NCBI GenBank assembly: GCA_047495785.1
Contig: JBLDXI010000036.1
Location: 1,116,001 to 1,180,000, forward strand
Origin: Lepidodermella squamata
Lineage: Eukaryota; Gastrotricha
Direction of reading: 5' to 3'
Length of the DNA stretch: 64,000 bases
In this document: positions 1-11,029 of the stretch, piece by piece
Numbering within the stretch: position 1 is the stretch's first letter
How the letters are laid out: each line of letters opens with the position of its first letter
The notes under the pieces: model-generated
The model's input: the letters and a program-made list of their open reading frames with translations, nothing else
What the model was told of the DNA's origin: nothing
Database searches by the model: none
Program-made: the position numbers and the translations under genes

Positions 1-112
1 CGAGGACGTCACTAACTCACCGGCAATTTTCTTCTGGTATATGATCCAGTAAAGAAAAAATACGGGACCCCTCTACTTCCGGCCCCCGGTACTTCGCACT
101 TCGAACTGTACT
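1..112. other. window edge, no gene recognised
   Basis: No exon of the neighbouring gene family and no recognisable protein is visible here. The open frame running leftwards from position 194 has no recognisable content. Confidence 0.4.
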
Positions 113-566
113 CGCTAGCGTTTCGGTATAACCCTCCTTTTGACAGTAATTCCATCTCGCCGTTGTTCTCTACTTGTGGTAAATAATTTATCAAGCATAC
201 AAAATCTCGCGGTAGAATGACTTTCTCTGCGGTAAGTTCAGCTCATATCATGAAGGAAGGAGTTAGAACTGCGCGCAGCGACAAAGGGTTATCTGATTGT
301 GTGTGCGCGCGCAGCCGCGGGCGTACTTACAATACGCGTACGTTTTACGCAACCGCTATAGTGCATGTCTTCCAATGCAAACTGTAAATCAGTTTAAAAT
401 CGTGTGCGTGAGAGAAAACAAAGTCATTCGTTAAATATTAACTGCCTTAAGTGCTTCTACGGTAAAACTACCGTTAGTTTTACCGCAAAAGCATTATGGT
501 AACCTTGTTTGCGTGCTGCAGTAAAATAATTACCGTCAAATTAAGAGTTATACCGAAACGCTAACG
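113..566. mobile_element. MITE with about 37 bp imperfect TIRs
   Basis: The left end (from 113) and the inverted right end (to 566) share an imperfect terminal repeat containing GCGTTTCGGTATAAC and, further in, TTTTGAC.GTAATT. The interior has further short palindromes built on GGTAAAACTACCG and no coding potential. No clear target-site duplication was found, so the superfamily is unassigned. Confidence 0.6.
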
Positions 567-1195
567 TAATGTAGTGGTCCCGTTTTGCGTCCTTGGAGAA
601 AATCGACGAAGATCGACTGAGCTACCCCAGGCCAGGTGTATCATCCGCAAAGGGCATGAATTTTCAATGGAATGGTTGGAATTGGCCCTCCCCCTCCCCC
701 CAATTCCCTAGGGTATTCGCCTCGCCGCTCGGGAAACATTAAGTCCCCTACAGAGATTTTATTCTCTATGCTATAGCGCACGGCATGGCTTGCGCAATGC
801 CGGCGAAGCACGATCGAGGACGTTTCCTCATCGCTTCATTATACATACCACCCAACTAAATTCTTAAGTAACTTGATATAAATTTCAAAAACCCAGGTTA
901 ATTTTCAATTTTGGAATTGGTTTCAACATGTCTTATGAACTGACGACAATAAATCATAAGCAATCAATTTTGAGGAAAATTCAGGGACCCTTGTATTTCA
1001 GGGACTTGAACAATTTCAGATTTACTTGTCCGGTTTGAGAATATTAAATAAAAACAACTTTTGAGCAAAATAAAAAGCCATGAATACATTTTGTAAAAAA
1101 AACTACGAAATCTAACGAATATTGGAATTTAGGAAAGCATTTAAGCTCAGAGCTCAGCTTTTTTATTTAGCATTTAGCATCACTTGAAACGTTAC
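567..1195. other. non-coding; LINE-derived repeat at about 690-860
   Basis: About 690-860 resembles 3440-3575, the 3' end of the decayed LINE on the minus strand; both contain TTTCCTCATCGCTTCATTA. Nothing resembling exon 8 of genes B and C, which should follow gene A directly, is present. Confidence 0.5.
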
Positions 1196-2826
1196 CCCAG
1201 TTAGGCAGTTAGCCCTGTTGGCGAATGTCGCAGACGAAAATTCACGCGTTTCAGACCCAGCCTGACAGCCTGCTGTCTCGAGGCGGCAATCGACAAAGCT
1301 TCCAGTTGACAAATCGAAGCACCTGACATGCTGCTTCTCGCTGTCTGGAACTTGCACTATAACAGTGCAACATAAAATGGTTCATGAAATAATTATGAGT
1401 CAATGAAAAACCTACATGTTGTCCCTGAGATGCAGAGGCTTAAATTAGCGTACGAGCTGCCACCTTCAAGCTGTGAAAAAATAATGTAAATTATGATCAG
1501 CTTGATGACAATCATTTGTTTCAAACCCAGTTCTCAGGACACGTGTAGTTGACTGGAACACATGTTTTCACCGCGCCATTGTCCGTGCAACGCTTGAAAA
1601 ATTGATTCTGAACATTAAACAAGTGAATTATTTGGATATAAATTAGCATTGATGAAATTACCGCGAATTTCGACTTCGCCTTATTGCAAGCGGCCAAGCT
1701 GTCCTTCAGCGTCGTATTCCTGAACCAATCAAGCTAAAAATTGAAATAAAAAATTGAAAAAACATCCAGTGGTAAGAGCTGGAATTCCACCTCGATTTCT
1801 CTGTCAGCGGCTGGTTCGCCAGTTAATTTGCAGTTGCCAAGACCGGGATTGCAACGTGGTGTTAGGGTGCCGTATTTGTAGCACATTTTAGCATTCTGTT
1901 TTTTAGCAATAATTAACAGTGGCGAGACCTAAATTTGAATTTTCTTACCCCTGATCGGCAGGATTCCAAGTCTGGGAACAAGGGACCCCACTGTATTCAA
2001 AATCATAATTAAACAATCAAATCGATAACATATGACAAATTATTCAGGAAATTAAATCATTTCGAGTAGATCTAAAAAATTTAATCACATACGGGCGCCG
2101 TCGTTCACAAATTCGAAAAACTGAGAAATTTTCAACACAATGGTTGCCCCCTTAAAAATTACGATTTCGCAATAAAAAACACAACCCAGTAGGTAATCGA
2201 TGACGCTTTGCACACTGGTTACCGATTTTTCTCTCAATTAGCTAACCGTAACCGGCAATTAGCGAAAAATGAAAATATTTGAATCGAAGTGTTTATCAAC
2301 TCATTTCTAGGGTTGAAAAAATCGCTGATTCCGAAAATCATATTTTCAACTAAAAATTCGGCAATTTAATTTTTTTCATGTCATTTAGGCCCGATTTCCG
2401 ACGAGTTAGACATATAATAAAAATCTGGAAAATTCACCAAAATGTGCGGCTCAAAAAGTTACTATTTAGACCTGTTTTCAGCGTTCTAGAATGATTTTTA
2501 AGGATGGTGACCATTGTCTCAAATGACAAAAATTTTGTGAAAAACATTTGTGAACGACGGCGCACGTATGCAAATGCATTACTTCTTTTAGGCATTTTCG
2601 AGCCAATAATTGTAATAATTCATTTTCATTAATGAAATAAAAACTCCTTTATTTTTATAATTGTTAAATAAAATACCTGATACTCGGTGATGGGATCACA
2701 TGTAGGGTTGTCATCACGGCACGAAGCAAATGCGTTGTTGGTCACCTGAAAGCATCGCTTGAACACTTGGCCCGATGCTTGGCTGACAAAAGCAAACGAA
2801 ATAACTATTGAAATAAACGCTCTCAT
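1196..2826 (-). CDS. gene A: secreted four-cysteine-module protein, exons 1-7 only
   Basis: Seven exons with GT-AG borders: 2677-2826, 1949-1990, 1791-1895, 1662-1733, 1527-1607, 1416-1470 and 1196-1356. Exon 1 opens with a signal peptide (MRAFISIVISFAFVSQASG) followed by FKRC. The exons give four cysteine modules, and phases join without a break. The exon set matches genes B and C one for one. In B and C exon 8 lies about 55 bp further on; here no exon 8, later cysteine exons or LamG exons exist in the remaining 1.2 kb, and a LINE fragment occupies part of that space. It is therefore either a 3'-truncated copy or a gene whose rest lies beyond the window edge after a large insertion. Function is unknown; an extracellular product is inferred from the signal peptide and cysteines. 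Confidence 0.75.
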
Positions 2827-3021
2827 TGCTGTTCTATTTGAAAGAAAAAATGCTTAATGGCGTAAAATAGTTGAAAATTCTCTGATCTCGTCCTTTTTTT
2901 GCCTGGCTCGTGGCTCGTGCTTCAATTTTGTTTTTGAAAAAATCACGTGAAATATTTATCGCAAAACGCAGCAGAAAAACAACATTCAAATAATTGACCT
3001 GACCTGCTCAGCCGTGGACAA
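2827..3021 (-). promoter_or_regulatory. conserved 5' flank of gene A
   Basis: The 195 bp before the start codon align with the flanks of genes B (37926-38130) and C (56176-56372). Shared blocks include TGGCTCGTGGCTCGTGCTT on the plus strand (degenerate in B) and, about 180 bp upstream of the ATG, GACCTG followed by a GGAC-containing box. This probably covers 5' UTR and proximal promoter. No TATA box is obvious. Confidence 0.5.
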
Positions 3022-3439
3022 CTGGCTCAGTTTAAATCCATCTTGTCGCGCAATATTTACGGAACGCTTATACCCGAACGACAAGCGGCCTAAACCGGAA
3101 TCCCCAATGACAGACCCCCGAATAAATGTTAGAATGATGCGCATGAATTACCCAGATCTTTCGCAGTTCCGAACATTTGTCCGAACAAATGGTTGGAAAA
3201 TGACAAATATAAGGAAGTTTTCATTTTTATTTGATCACGCTACCAGAACAATACGCAATGACGTTTCGAGATCGCGTTTAAGCCCAAATCAACAAGTAAC
3301 TAGTAATCTTTCACGAACATTTCCAGGTTAATTCTCAATTTATACCGATTGCCGATTGCCCATAACGCAGAAAATAAGGATGTTTCCGACATAAAGAAAT
3401 AAGGATCGACTAATTGAATTCTAATTCCCCACCTCTTCC
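3022..3439. other. no gene recognised
   Basis: A 105-codon open frame on the plus strand (3014-3331) starts inside the conserved gene A flank and has no recognisable domain. I treat it as chance. Confidence 0.35.
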
Positions 3440-4410
3440 TACCCCCTACCTAATTTCCTGGGGTATTCGGCTCGGAGCCCCGCCGCTCGGAATAAATTAA
3501 GCCCTCTGGCGCAATGCCGTCAAAGCAAGATCGAGCGCGTTTCCTCATCGCTTCATTAAACATACCACCCAACCGAAGCGCGCTGTTTAGTAATACAACG
3601 AGCTTCCGCCACAGAGTTGTGCTGAGGGCGCACCAAACTGCCAAAGACTAGAAGAAAGCAGCGCTCTGACGTAGGGTCTGTATGTGGCCTTCAGGCCAAA
3701 GCGGCGTTGGCTGACCGCTTTCAGGGCCGCAAGACTAATGTTGGCTCGGTCGATCACCTGCTTGACTTGCTGTTTCAGCAGAAGCTTCTATTCCACACCG
3801 AGATACTTCAACTTGTCAGTCCAGGCTATAGGCTACAGCTATAGCTATAGCGACTTGAGATTTCCGGGCGTTAATTTTCTACCGCCACTTGTTGAACCAT
3901 TGTCCTGATTTCTTGTGCTTTCTCGCAGCGGCGAGGTCGTCAGCGAACACGCTGAGAGGTTCCGATCGAGGTCAGCTGTGTATAGCGAGTACAAGATGGG
4001 GCTGAGTGGCGATCCTTGCGGAAATCCCCCAGAAATGGCGAAGATCGGCGAGTGGCTGTGCCCAACCGTAACTCAGAGAATCCTATAGAGCAGGAAATTT
4101 GAAATCCAGGCGATCGCTATATAGATGGGTAGTCATGGTTTATTAATTCGAAGCAGAGGCCATCGAGCCTCTCTAAGACCTTCGGTAGACTATTCAAAAT
4201 GGAAAACCTTATGGCGATTTCCAATTTTTCCCCTTTCCAGGGGTCATGGTCACAACTGCGACCTTCTACTTCTTAGGTACATGGCCAATTTGCAGGCTAG
4301 CGTTAAAAATTTCAGTGGCCTTGTTCCAAAACTTGACGTGAGCTCGTTTCAGCGTTGCATTCTTAATGCCGTCTCCACCTGGAGCGGTGCATTTAAGCTT
4401 CCTCGAACTT
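3440..4410 (-). pseudogene. decayed Jockey/I-like LINE reverse transcriptase fragment
   Basis: Read on the minus strand, with several frameshifts and stops, the order of reverse transcriptase landmarks is preserved: APGGDGIKNATLK near 4400, GGFPQGSPLSPILYSLYTAD near 4000, FADDLAAARKHKK near 3940, then a C-terminal stretch with KLKYLGV and NISLAALKAVS near 3800-3700. The reading frame is broken throughout, so this is a fossil. The clade assignment is from motif style only. A related 3' piece sits at about 690-860. Confidence 0.7.
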
Positions 4411-5510
4411 GTCAATGGCAAGGCCGCTGGTAACAAATTGTCTTCAATTGTAATCGGTGGGGACTTCAACCTGGATTTGAACGACTCTTCTATGAAGACG
4501 GCTTTACTCGACACATTCAGCGATCTCAGTATGACCCAAACCGGACAGTTCATCACCCGACCGTCATCTGGTACAGCTATTGATCACTGCTGGCATAGCA
4601 AAGAAACAAAATGTCTTGCCGCAGGTTCTGTTCAGGGCTTTAGCGACCATCATGGCCTGATCTCCGCATTTGACATGCCCAAAAGAAAACCCGATGAAGA
4701 AGTAGTTGAGTTCAGGAACTACAAGAACTTCTCGGAGACTGAATTCTCAAAGGATCTTGGTGAAGGATGCCAAAATCTTATTCCGCCAGAAAATGATGTG
4801 AACGATGCTTGTGACAAATTTACCGATCACTTCTGCAAGACCCTCGACAAGCATGCCCCGAAAACAAAAATAAAGAATTCCTGTCTTCCGAAAGTTACGA
4901 AGAAGTGCAAGGACCCGGAAGTACTTAATGCTTTGCGTGAAAAACAAATGGCCCACAGAGTACACTTAACGAAGCCAACACCTGAGTCTCACCTCCGTTT
5001 CAAAGCGATGAAGTCGAAAGCTCGCATCCAATTTCAGATTTCTACTCGAAGAAACTGCAAGAAGCAGCATCCAGCATCGGTAAATTTAATGAGTTTTTCG
5101 CCACAGTATGGGGTCAAAAGTCGCCTCCTTATTTGCGACAAACGACATCAGTCGTCTAGGTTCGGCAACATTTTTTAGCTTTCATGAAATCTCTGCTGAC
5201 GAAATCATCAAGGCTGCGGAAAAACTAACCTCAAAAACAACCACAGGTTACGACGGCGTCGCTGAACGGGCCCTGAAAGCTGCAGTGGCGTCGAAAAACT
5301 ATTGCGAATTTTTGTCCCAATTCTTCAACTTGATTCTACGTAACAACGAAATTCCTGAAAAATGTCTCACAAGCGTGGTCACTTCAATCCACAAATCTGG
5401 AGACCGATCTGACCCTTCAAACTACCGACCGATATCAATCCTATCGTCTGCACTAAAGTTATTCGAAAGATGCATCAGCGACCAAATTAAAGAGCACCAG
5501 TATGCACACA
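4411..5510 (+). pseudogene. decayed CR1-like LINE, endonuclease and RT N-terminal part
   Basis: The frame from 4366 carries the C-terminal half of an apurinic-type endonuclease: IVIGGDFNLDL near 4445, then GFSDHHGLIS near 4640. A frameshift near 5100 moves to the next frame, which holds the RT finger region with TTTGYDGVAERALK and SNYRPISILSSALKLFERC. Homology stops near 5510 and resumes at 6785. The residue order matches CR1-type non-LTR elements. It is inactive: frameshifted, 5'-truncated and interrupted. Confidence 0.75.
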
Positions 5511-6784
5511 ACATTGGGTGCGATTCTAAACTCGTGTTTCTGATTTTTTGTTTTATAAAATCGAAAAAATTAAGGAATCCTTAACGGTGTTGAGGGCAGA
5601 AACGAGATTTCGGCCCGCTGAAAATGCCCGAGGGCGTAGCGAAGCGAAGCGAAGCGAAGCCCGAGGGTATTTTCAAGGGCTGAAATCGAGTTTTTGCCCG
5701 AAACACAAGTTTAGGATTCCTGTTCCCACATTGTTGGTTATTTTCTGAATAAAAACCCAATTTTCCACTGGAAATCTGGATAAAATGCCTAAACACTCAT
5801 ACCCACTGTGTCTGACTAAATTAATTTTGTTGAAATTAAAAAATCAACCTTAAAAAATCGATTAACAAATTCTAATTGTTTCATTCCTTTTTTAAATCAA
5901 TTTTTGCACTGAATTCTTTGTTGGTTGAAACCACGCACGGCATCGGCGATTTAATCCTCGGAAACGCAGTCGATTCTAACCAAATGGATATGGCTGTTGC
6001 AGTCTGAGCGACACCAATCAGCTCGTGAAAACCGCAATGCTCAAGATATCGAGCTGCTATAGCAAAAGCCCGAATTTCCTCTTCGCCGATGTTCAGTGTT
6101 CAATCCAGTGTTCAATCCGACGGCGATGACGGCGATGACTTTGAAGGCGTTGCTGAATAACTGCAACAATACATCGAAGAATTGGCGCTTGAGACAATTG
6201 GCACGGTGCAAAATCCCAGGAAACGATACGCCGACTATGCTGTTCAACGACTTTCGGTGGAAAATCTCTATGCGAAGCGACGGCATTGGCATTGTTGGGC
6301 TGTGATCCTGTTAAGCCTGAAGAACCGGTTTGAATCACGCCATTTCACGGTCGACGCCAGTTGTCAAGTAATTTACTGCACGGTGCATGTCACATCCAGA
6401 ACTGACTATTGTTTATAAGCTCTCCCACAGTATTATTGTTCAATAAAAATGGTTTTTGTTAAAATGCTTTATTTTGGTTCACATTTTTGCTTTGCTAGTC
6501 CAATCCCTAAATGGAGTCTGGTTCGCCCAGTAATTCAATGATTTGGATTTTAACCGAAATTAATAATAAAAGATCCACCTTAAAACGCGTGAGCGGGCGG
6601 AATCACCGGGCGGAAACACCGGGCGGAATCACATTTTCCATTGAAGCAAAAAATAACCAACCATGTGGGAACATTACATTTCTTTAAAGCCGGTGTGTTT
6701 TACACATGTTAAGAGGCACGGGAGTTTATTTTGCTTAAAAACAACAAGAATAAAATAAAATTCAACAGAATAAAGAAACGCACC
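5511..6784. mobile_element. unidentified insertion splitting the CR1-like LINE
   Basis: This 1.27 kb lies between two collinear parts of one RT reading. About 5605-5705 is an imperfect inverted repeat: GATTTCGGCCCG...TGAAAATGCCCGAGGG against a near-complement, around a core of GCGAA units. Several short open frames at 6040-6420 have no recognisable domain. Near 6590-6630 a GGGCGGAA-containing unit is repeated three times. No ends or target duplication were defined, so it may be more than one event. Confidence 0.4.
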
Positions 6785-7276
6785 CATTCTTAGTAAATCG
6801 CAGTTTGGCTTCCGAAAGCACCACTCAACAGCAACGTGCCTACTAGCAATTGCCGAAGACTGGCTCGACGCGTTGAAATACGGCAAATATGTCGCAGCAG
6901 TCTATCTCGACCTCAGCAAATTGTCGTTCGACGCCACCGCTATCCTCAAACAGTTAGGTTGGCTACCAATCGACGGGAAACGCCTAATCCACGAAATACT
7001 CTAGTCTGGAAATGTCTGCACTCTCAAGCACCTGCCCTCATCAAAAACTTGATCAACAAACCATCGTCCGATCACAAAACCAGGCTTAGCAGCTCTGATG
7101 GCGTCGAAATCCCTCGACAAGCTCACCATCTCAGCTTTCGTGCTGCTAGCAAGTGGAACGATTTACCGCCATCGATCAGGTCTTCCGAAAACCCGAAGAT
7201 CCTCAGAGACCAACTCCTGAAAGCACTGCTGAAAGCAGAATACGTGGACGATTTCGTCTACACAAAGAAGAGGTAA
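6785..7276 (+). pseudogene. decayed CR1-like LINE, internally deleted RT and C-terminal part
   Basis: RT motif region QFGFRKHHSTATCL and the first catalytic-Asp motif AAVYLDLSK (about 6800-6920) are followed almost at once by LGWLPIDGKRLIHE, which belongs near the end of RT. Palm motifs B to E, including the second catalytic Asp pair, have been deleted. After a stop the other frame carries the typical CR1 tail (TLVWKCLHSQAPALIKNLI, then SFRAASKWNDLP). It continues the element that begins at 4411. Confidence 0.7.
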
Positions 7277-8130
7277 CTTGCCACCTTACCGCGACGCGCC
7301 CATCTGCGTCCGTTGAATGGAAGACCGAGTGCGAATTCAACGCTATTATACATACATATATACATACATACATTCACTGTGCAGATGGCGCCTTTTTCAG
7401 TCTTGATCTCGAAGACAGTGTTGTTGCTGCTTTGCTCCAATATTTCAGCGATGCCGGCATCCTTGTAACGGAGCCATTGCGTTTTTAAATCTTGCCGACC
7501 ATTGGCGATTTCTAACAATTTTTTCCAATAAAAATCGTCGAATTTTTCGGCTAAGAAGTTCGCCAAGGCCGGTTGGTTGAATGCGCGGACGCGGCACAAA
7601 ATCACATCCTTTTGAGTGTGTGCAATTAAAAATTGAAAAAATCGGCGATTCCGCTTCTCAAGTAGGTTGATCTCAAGTGCCAATTAATGCAATAATATAA
7701 GTATGCGAGTAGAGGCTGAGAATTAGGCAAATTTGACCTACCTTTCGACGACATTGTTGGTCATGTGTCCATGGGAGTAGGCATTACGAAAAGCGGCGAC
7801 AAACTGGCGAGACCGGCAAAGCGCCTGTTGATATATTTCCAAGTGAGCAGCGAATCCAGGAGAGCGCGGCGCCCTGTTTCGTATTCGTCTTGCGTTTGAG
7901 AAAAAACTAGATTCTGGAAAACTGAGAAAAAGATATATCCTGAAATTTATGATTTCATACTTACGCTGCAACAACTCGGGAGCATCTTCTGACGAAATCT
8001 TGTGCTTTTTTCAACTAGCCAACGCCAGAGCGCTTGTAAAATGTGAAAGGCACACAATAGGATCGTAGCATTGACGAAAACTGATTTCAAAGCTTCTCGC
8101 TCGGCCAATATAGGCCAATCTATAGACGTA
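7277..8130 (-). pseudogene. MULE-like transposase relic with introns
   Basis: Starting near 8120, the minus strand reads ILLCAFHILQALWRWLVEK, a segment typical of MULE-type transposases, then a likely intron with GTAAGT donor (about 7922-7972), then TQDEYETGRRALLDS, then a frameshift into FRNAYSHGHMTNNVVER (near 7745). A 69 bp GT-AG intron separates this from INLLEKRNRRFF and an open stretch to 7258 that may end in a SWIM-like segment. The TNN and FH-LQ-WRW motifs and their order support the family. No TIRs were identified. The frameshift suggests it is dead. Confidence 0.5.
7348..7373. repeat. TACA/TATA microsatellite
   Basis: Short run of TACATA and TACA units between the LINE tail and the MULE-like frame. 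Confidence 0.6.
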
Positions 8131-8289
8131 ATGGAAGTTGGCGGACCCTTTTCAGAAAAACCTTAGCGAACCATAGCTAACTCGGTCCAAAAGTTTGTGC
8201 AACTCGATATTGTTCTTGTGTTAGACTCAACACATCTAATGAGGTAGACCACAAGGTGGTCGGCCATACCCAGACCTGGTCGGCTGGGG

Positions 8290-8340
8290 GTGGTCGGCCA
8301 ACTTCCATTTTCAGGCCTAAAATGGAAGTTGGCCGACCAC
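8290..8340. repeat. perfect 22 bp inverted repeat, 7 nt loop
   Basis: Positions 8290-8311 are the exact reverse complement of 8319-8340; the arms contain GGTCGGCCAACTTCCATTT. Degenerate copies of the GGTCGGCC and ATGGAAGTTGGC motifs lie nearby (8130-8290). It may be the centre of a small fold-back element. No coding content. Confidence 0.8.
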
Positions 8341-8727
8341 TTTCAACCGACATCAGTGTCAACCAGTTCTTTGAATGTGTCAAGTCTAGACCTTTTAGAA
8401 ACCATACTGTGTCAAGGGCTGATGCTGAATATAAAGCAAACGAATTTGATCAAAAATTAAATAGCTATGATTGGAAATAAGATGACAAAACCTTGTCAAA
8501 ACATCGCTTGGAGAGAGAAAAACAAAGCAAATATAAGCGAATTAAGTAGAGTTTTTCTAGCTAACTCCAGATAGCTGCGATATCCACATTCGATCCTAGC
8601 CAGGAAACAACAAGAAGCTAGAAAATATTATTCTGGATGAAAAAATAGCGTAAAGAAACCTTCATAGCACGCGCCGATAATAAAAAATCGACTACAATAA
8701 CCAAACAAATTTAATCAATGGATCAAA

Positions 8728-10656
8728 TCAAACAATATGGCTTCAGCAGTTGGAAATTTATCGGCGGTATTTAATGTATAATGAAGACGTGAGGCCGTTG
8801 TCGTATTTCGATATCGATCGAGCTCGGGAAATTATGGCGAATTTCAGAAAAATTGCGTTCCATCGAGACCCGATCGATAGGCTCATTTTGGCATGGCGTA
8901 AATGTCCACAATCCATTCGGATGGTTTTAACACAAAAGTCTTCAAGGTATAGAAAACTTGAAATAATTTGGAAATTGAGTTAACTCCGGAGTGTGCCAGT
9001 TATTTCAGATATTATATAGGAAAATTATATTCGAATTCGGATTGGTAACATTTTATTATGAAATTTTCAGACTTACAATTTTTGAAAATTTTGAAATTAA
9101 TTTTTCAAAATGTCAGAATTAAACTTTTAATGACCGAAAAAATGCACTCGGAATCTCTTATTGCCCACTGGGGAACGCGATGGCGGGCTTCATTTTCCTA
9201 TAAAAAATCGAGAAATAGGAGAAATCAGTGATTGACTGGAATTCGATTATCGATTATCGCCTCGGAATTTTTTTCCCAGCTAACGAGGCATTTCCATTTC
9301 GAGCGTGAAACGCCCATCAAATCATGTGAATTATACCGTGAGAAAAATATATTAGAATTTTTGAAAATTAAACTACTGATATAAGGGTATGTACTTCAAA
9401 ATTATACAAATCAGTCCCACTAGTGTTTTCTTCCAATCTGTTTTCTCAGCTGAAGTGAATTGACGATTCTCTCATGAAACAAATAATTTTCGAACTTAAC
9501 GGACAAATATTAAGAGACCAAATGACCAAATGAATCAGTTTTATTTTTCGTCCTCCGTAGGCATGTGATGTTAATATTAGAGAGAAGAAAAAAGGCCTTA
9601 CCCGTGAGGGTTTAGGGGACGGCTGACGACAGGCGATCGGCTTCAGGTGCCGACAGATCGGTCGCGAACAACCTGCTTTTGCCCAAAAATGCATAATTTT
9701 CGATGCTATTACACACTAATTGCCATTCATCCCGATCTCTGGCAGTTATTACCGCTAATTCTAGATCCGCAATTTTGTGAATTTCAGTGCGTCGCATTAA
9801 CAGGGTCGACTTACGAGGTCTCCCGCGTATAACTGGCTCATTTGGGTTTTTAATATATTTCACATGAATATCGAACAAACCAATTTTAAGAAGACTCCTT
9901 TTCAAGCTATCGGTCCAGCGGGTTGGCGGTTTACCGCGAGGGAAGCAACAACTCGGATCGACCGCTTTCCAATGATATATGGCATTCGTGAGACTTTCAG
10001 TGTCATACTCGTCTTGGCGAATAATGTGACCGAAATATTTCAGAGATTTTATTACCTAAAATTTGACTAGGTCTAACGCCCAATTACACACCGGTGTGCA
10101 ATGGAAAAAACTGTTATTACCTTAAAGCTTTGACGATTCGCGAATTTTAGTATACTTTCTCAGATTCCTTACAACAAGAGCTGTCAAAAAAGGTATCACA
10201 ACGGCAAAATTGTGGATGAATCGATTTTTGTTTTTCCCCGTCTCCAGAGTGTTGAATTCAATTTTTGAAAAAAAGATTTATCGTAATTTTAGAATTGAAA
10301 TTTTAAAATTCAACTCAATTTGAAAATGATTTCTTGTGGAAAAACTCTGGAATAAAGATTCATTATTTTATTTCATTCTGTATTGGATTCTATAGAAAAT
10401 TGGCCGACAAATAATGAGAAAACGCCGTTCAAATGCGACATTTGCGGAAATCGATCGCGGCCTTCCAGTCACCCTGGATGATTTTCTGTGCTTCATTGCC
10501 TCAATGCCGCCATCAATGTCCCTGAATCAGCACTGGCGATCTCAGTTTGACATTTGCAAATTTTGCGCTATCCACTACGATTATATCGAATGTGGCGTTA
10601 AGCGGGAAATTGCAAGATATGATGAGATTTATAGCTTGGAAAAAATATTCTATTGA
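8728..10656 (+). pseudogene. carbohydrate sulfotransferase-like (Sulfotransfer_2) gene relic
   Basis: Three pieces match the type II Golgi sulfotransferase family that uses PAPS to sulfate glycans. GFSSWK at about 8738 resembles the 5'-phosphosulfate loop. FRKIAFHRDPIDRLILAWRK at about 8845 resembles the 3'-phosphate motif (usually RDPFERLVSAYR). LDDFLCFIASM to HWRSQFDICKFCAIHYDYIE at 10470-10590 matches the HW...C..C...YDYI segment. A donor at 8947 and an acceptor before 10396 (KIGRQIMRKRR) fit the family order. However, the first motif is in another frame, and exon phases at 8946 and 10396 do not join. The C-terminus is about 60-80 residues short. It is either a pseudogene or is missing intermediate exons. 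No membrane anchor was seen. Confidence 0.55.
9690..10060 (-). pseudogene. LINE 3' tail fragment inside the sulfotransferase-like intron
   Basis: The minus strand reads KYFGHIIRQDEYDTESL, then FPRGKPPTRWTD, then (in the next frame) RGRPRKSTLL and ITARDRDEWQLVCNS. This order (FGH, RG.P..RW.D, A.DR..W) is the conserved end of many LINE reverse transcriptase ORFs. One or more frameshifts break it. It explains most of the open frame at 9612-9905. Confidence 0.6.
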
Positions 10657-11029
10657 TTATTTACTATTCGATTTGAAAAGTGTGTAATAAAGAATCCGTG
10701 AATTTTTATTCGTTTTCTTTATGAATTCGTGGCAGCTACAGTCCATAGATCCATACCATGTCTTCAGGTTCAGGTTCATTTTCAGGGGATGGAGCTCTCT
10801 GAATTCTTTACTAATAAACGAATGCCGGAATCCTTGATGTTCGCAGTGCATTTTTATTTACCAAGTTCAAAAAACCCAGGAATACATTCGAAATGAGACA
10901 TGTTAAAAGATTTTTCGCCAAATAAATAAGTTCAAAACATTTAAAGATGCAGAGTCAGAGAATAATGAAGATCCTGAATTTTTCAGAAGTACACGAAGTT
11001 GTTGATGTGAAGTTCGATGTAAGCTGACT
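10657..11029. other. intergenic; probable 3' UTR of gene D
   Basis: A 373 bp stretch between the convergent sulfotransferase-like relic and the stop codon of gene D. No exon-like sequence was found. Confidence 0.4.

Noticed and set aside
3014-3331. 105-codon plus-strand open frame
   Set aside because: It starts inside the conserved upstream block of gene A and has no recognisable domain.
4125-4433. 102-codon plus-strand open frame
   Set aside because: The minus strand here reads as reverse transcriptase (APGGDGIKNATLK), so the plus frame is a shadow.
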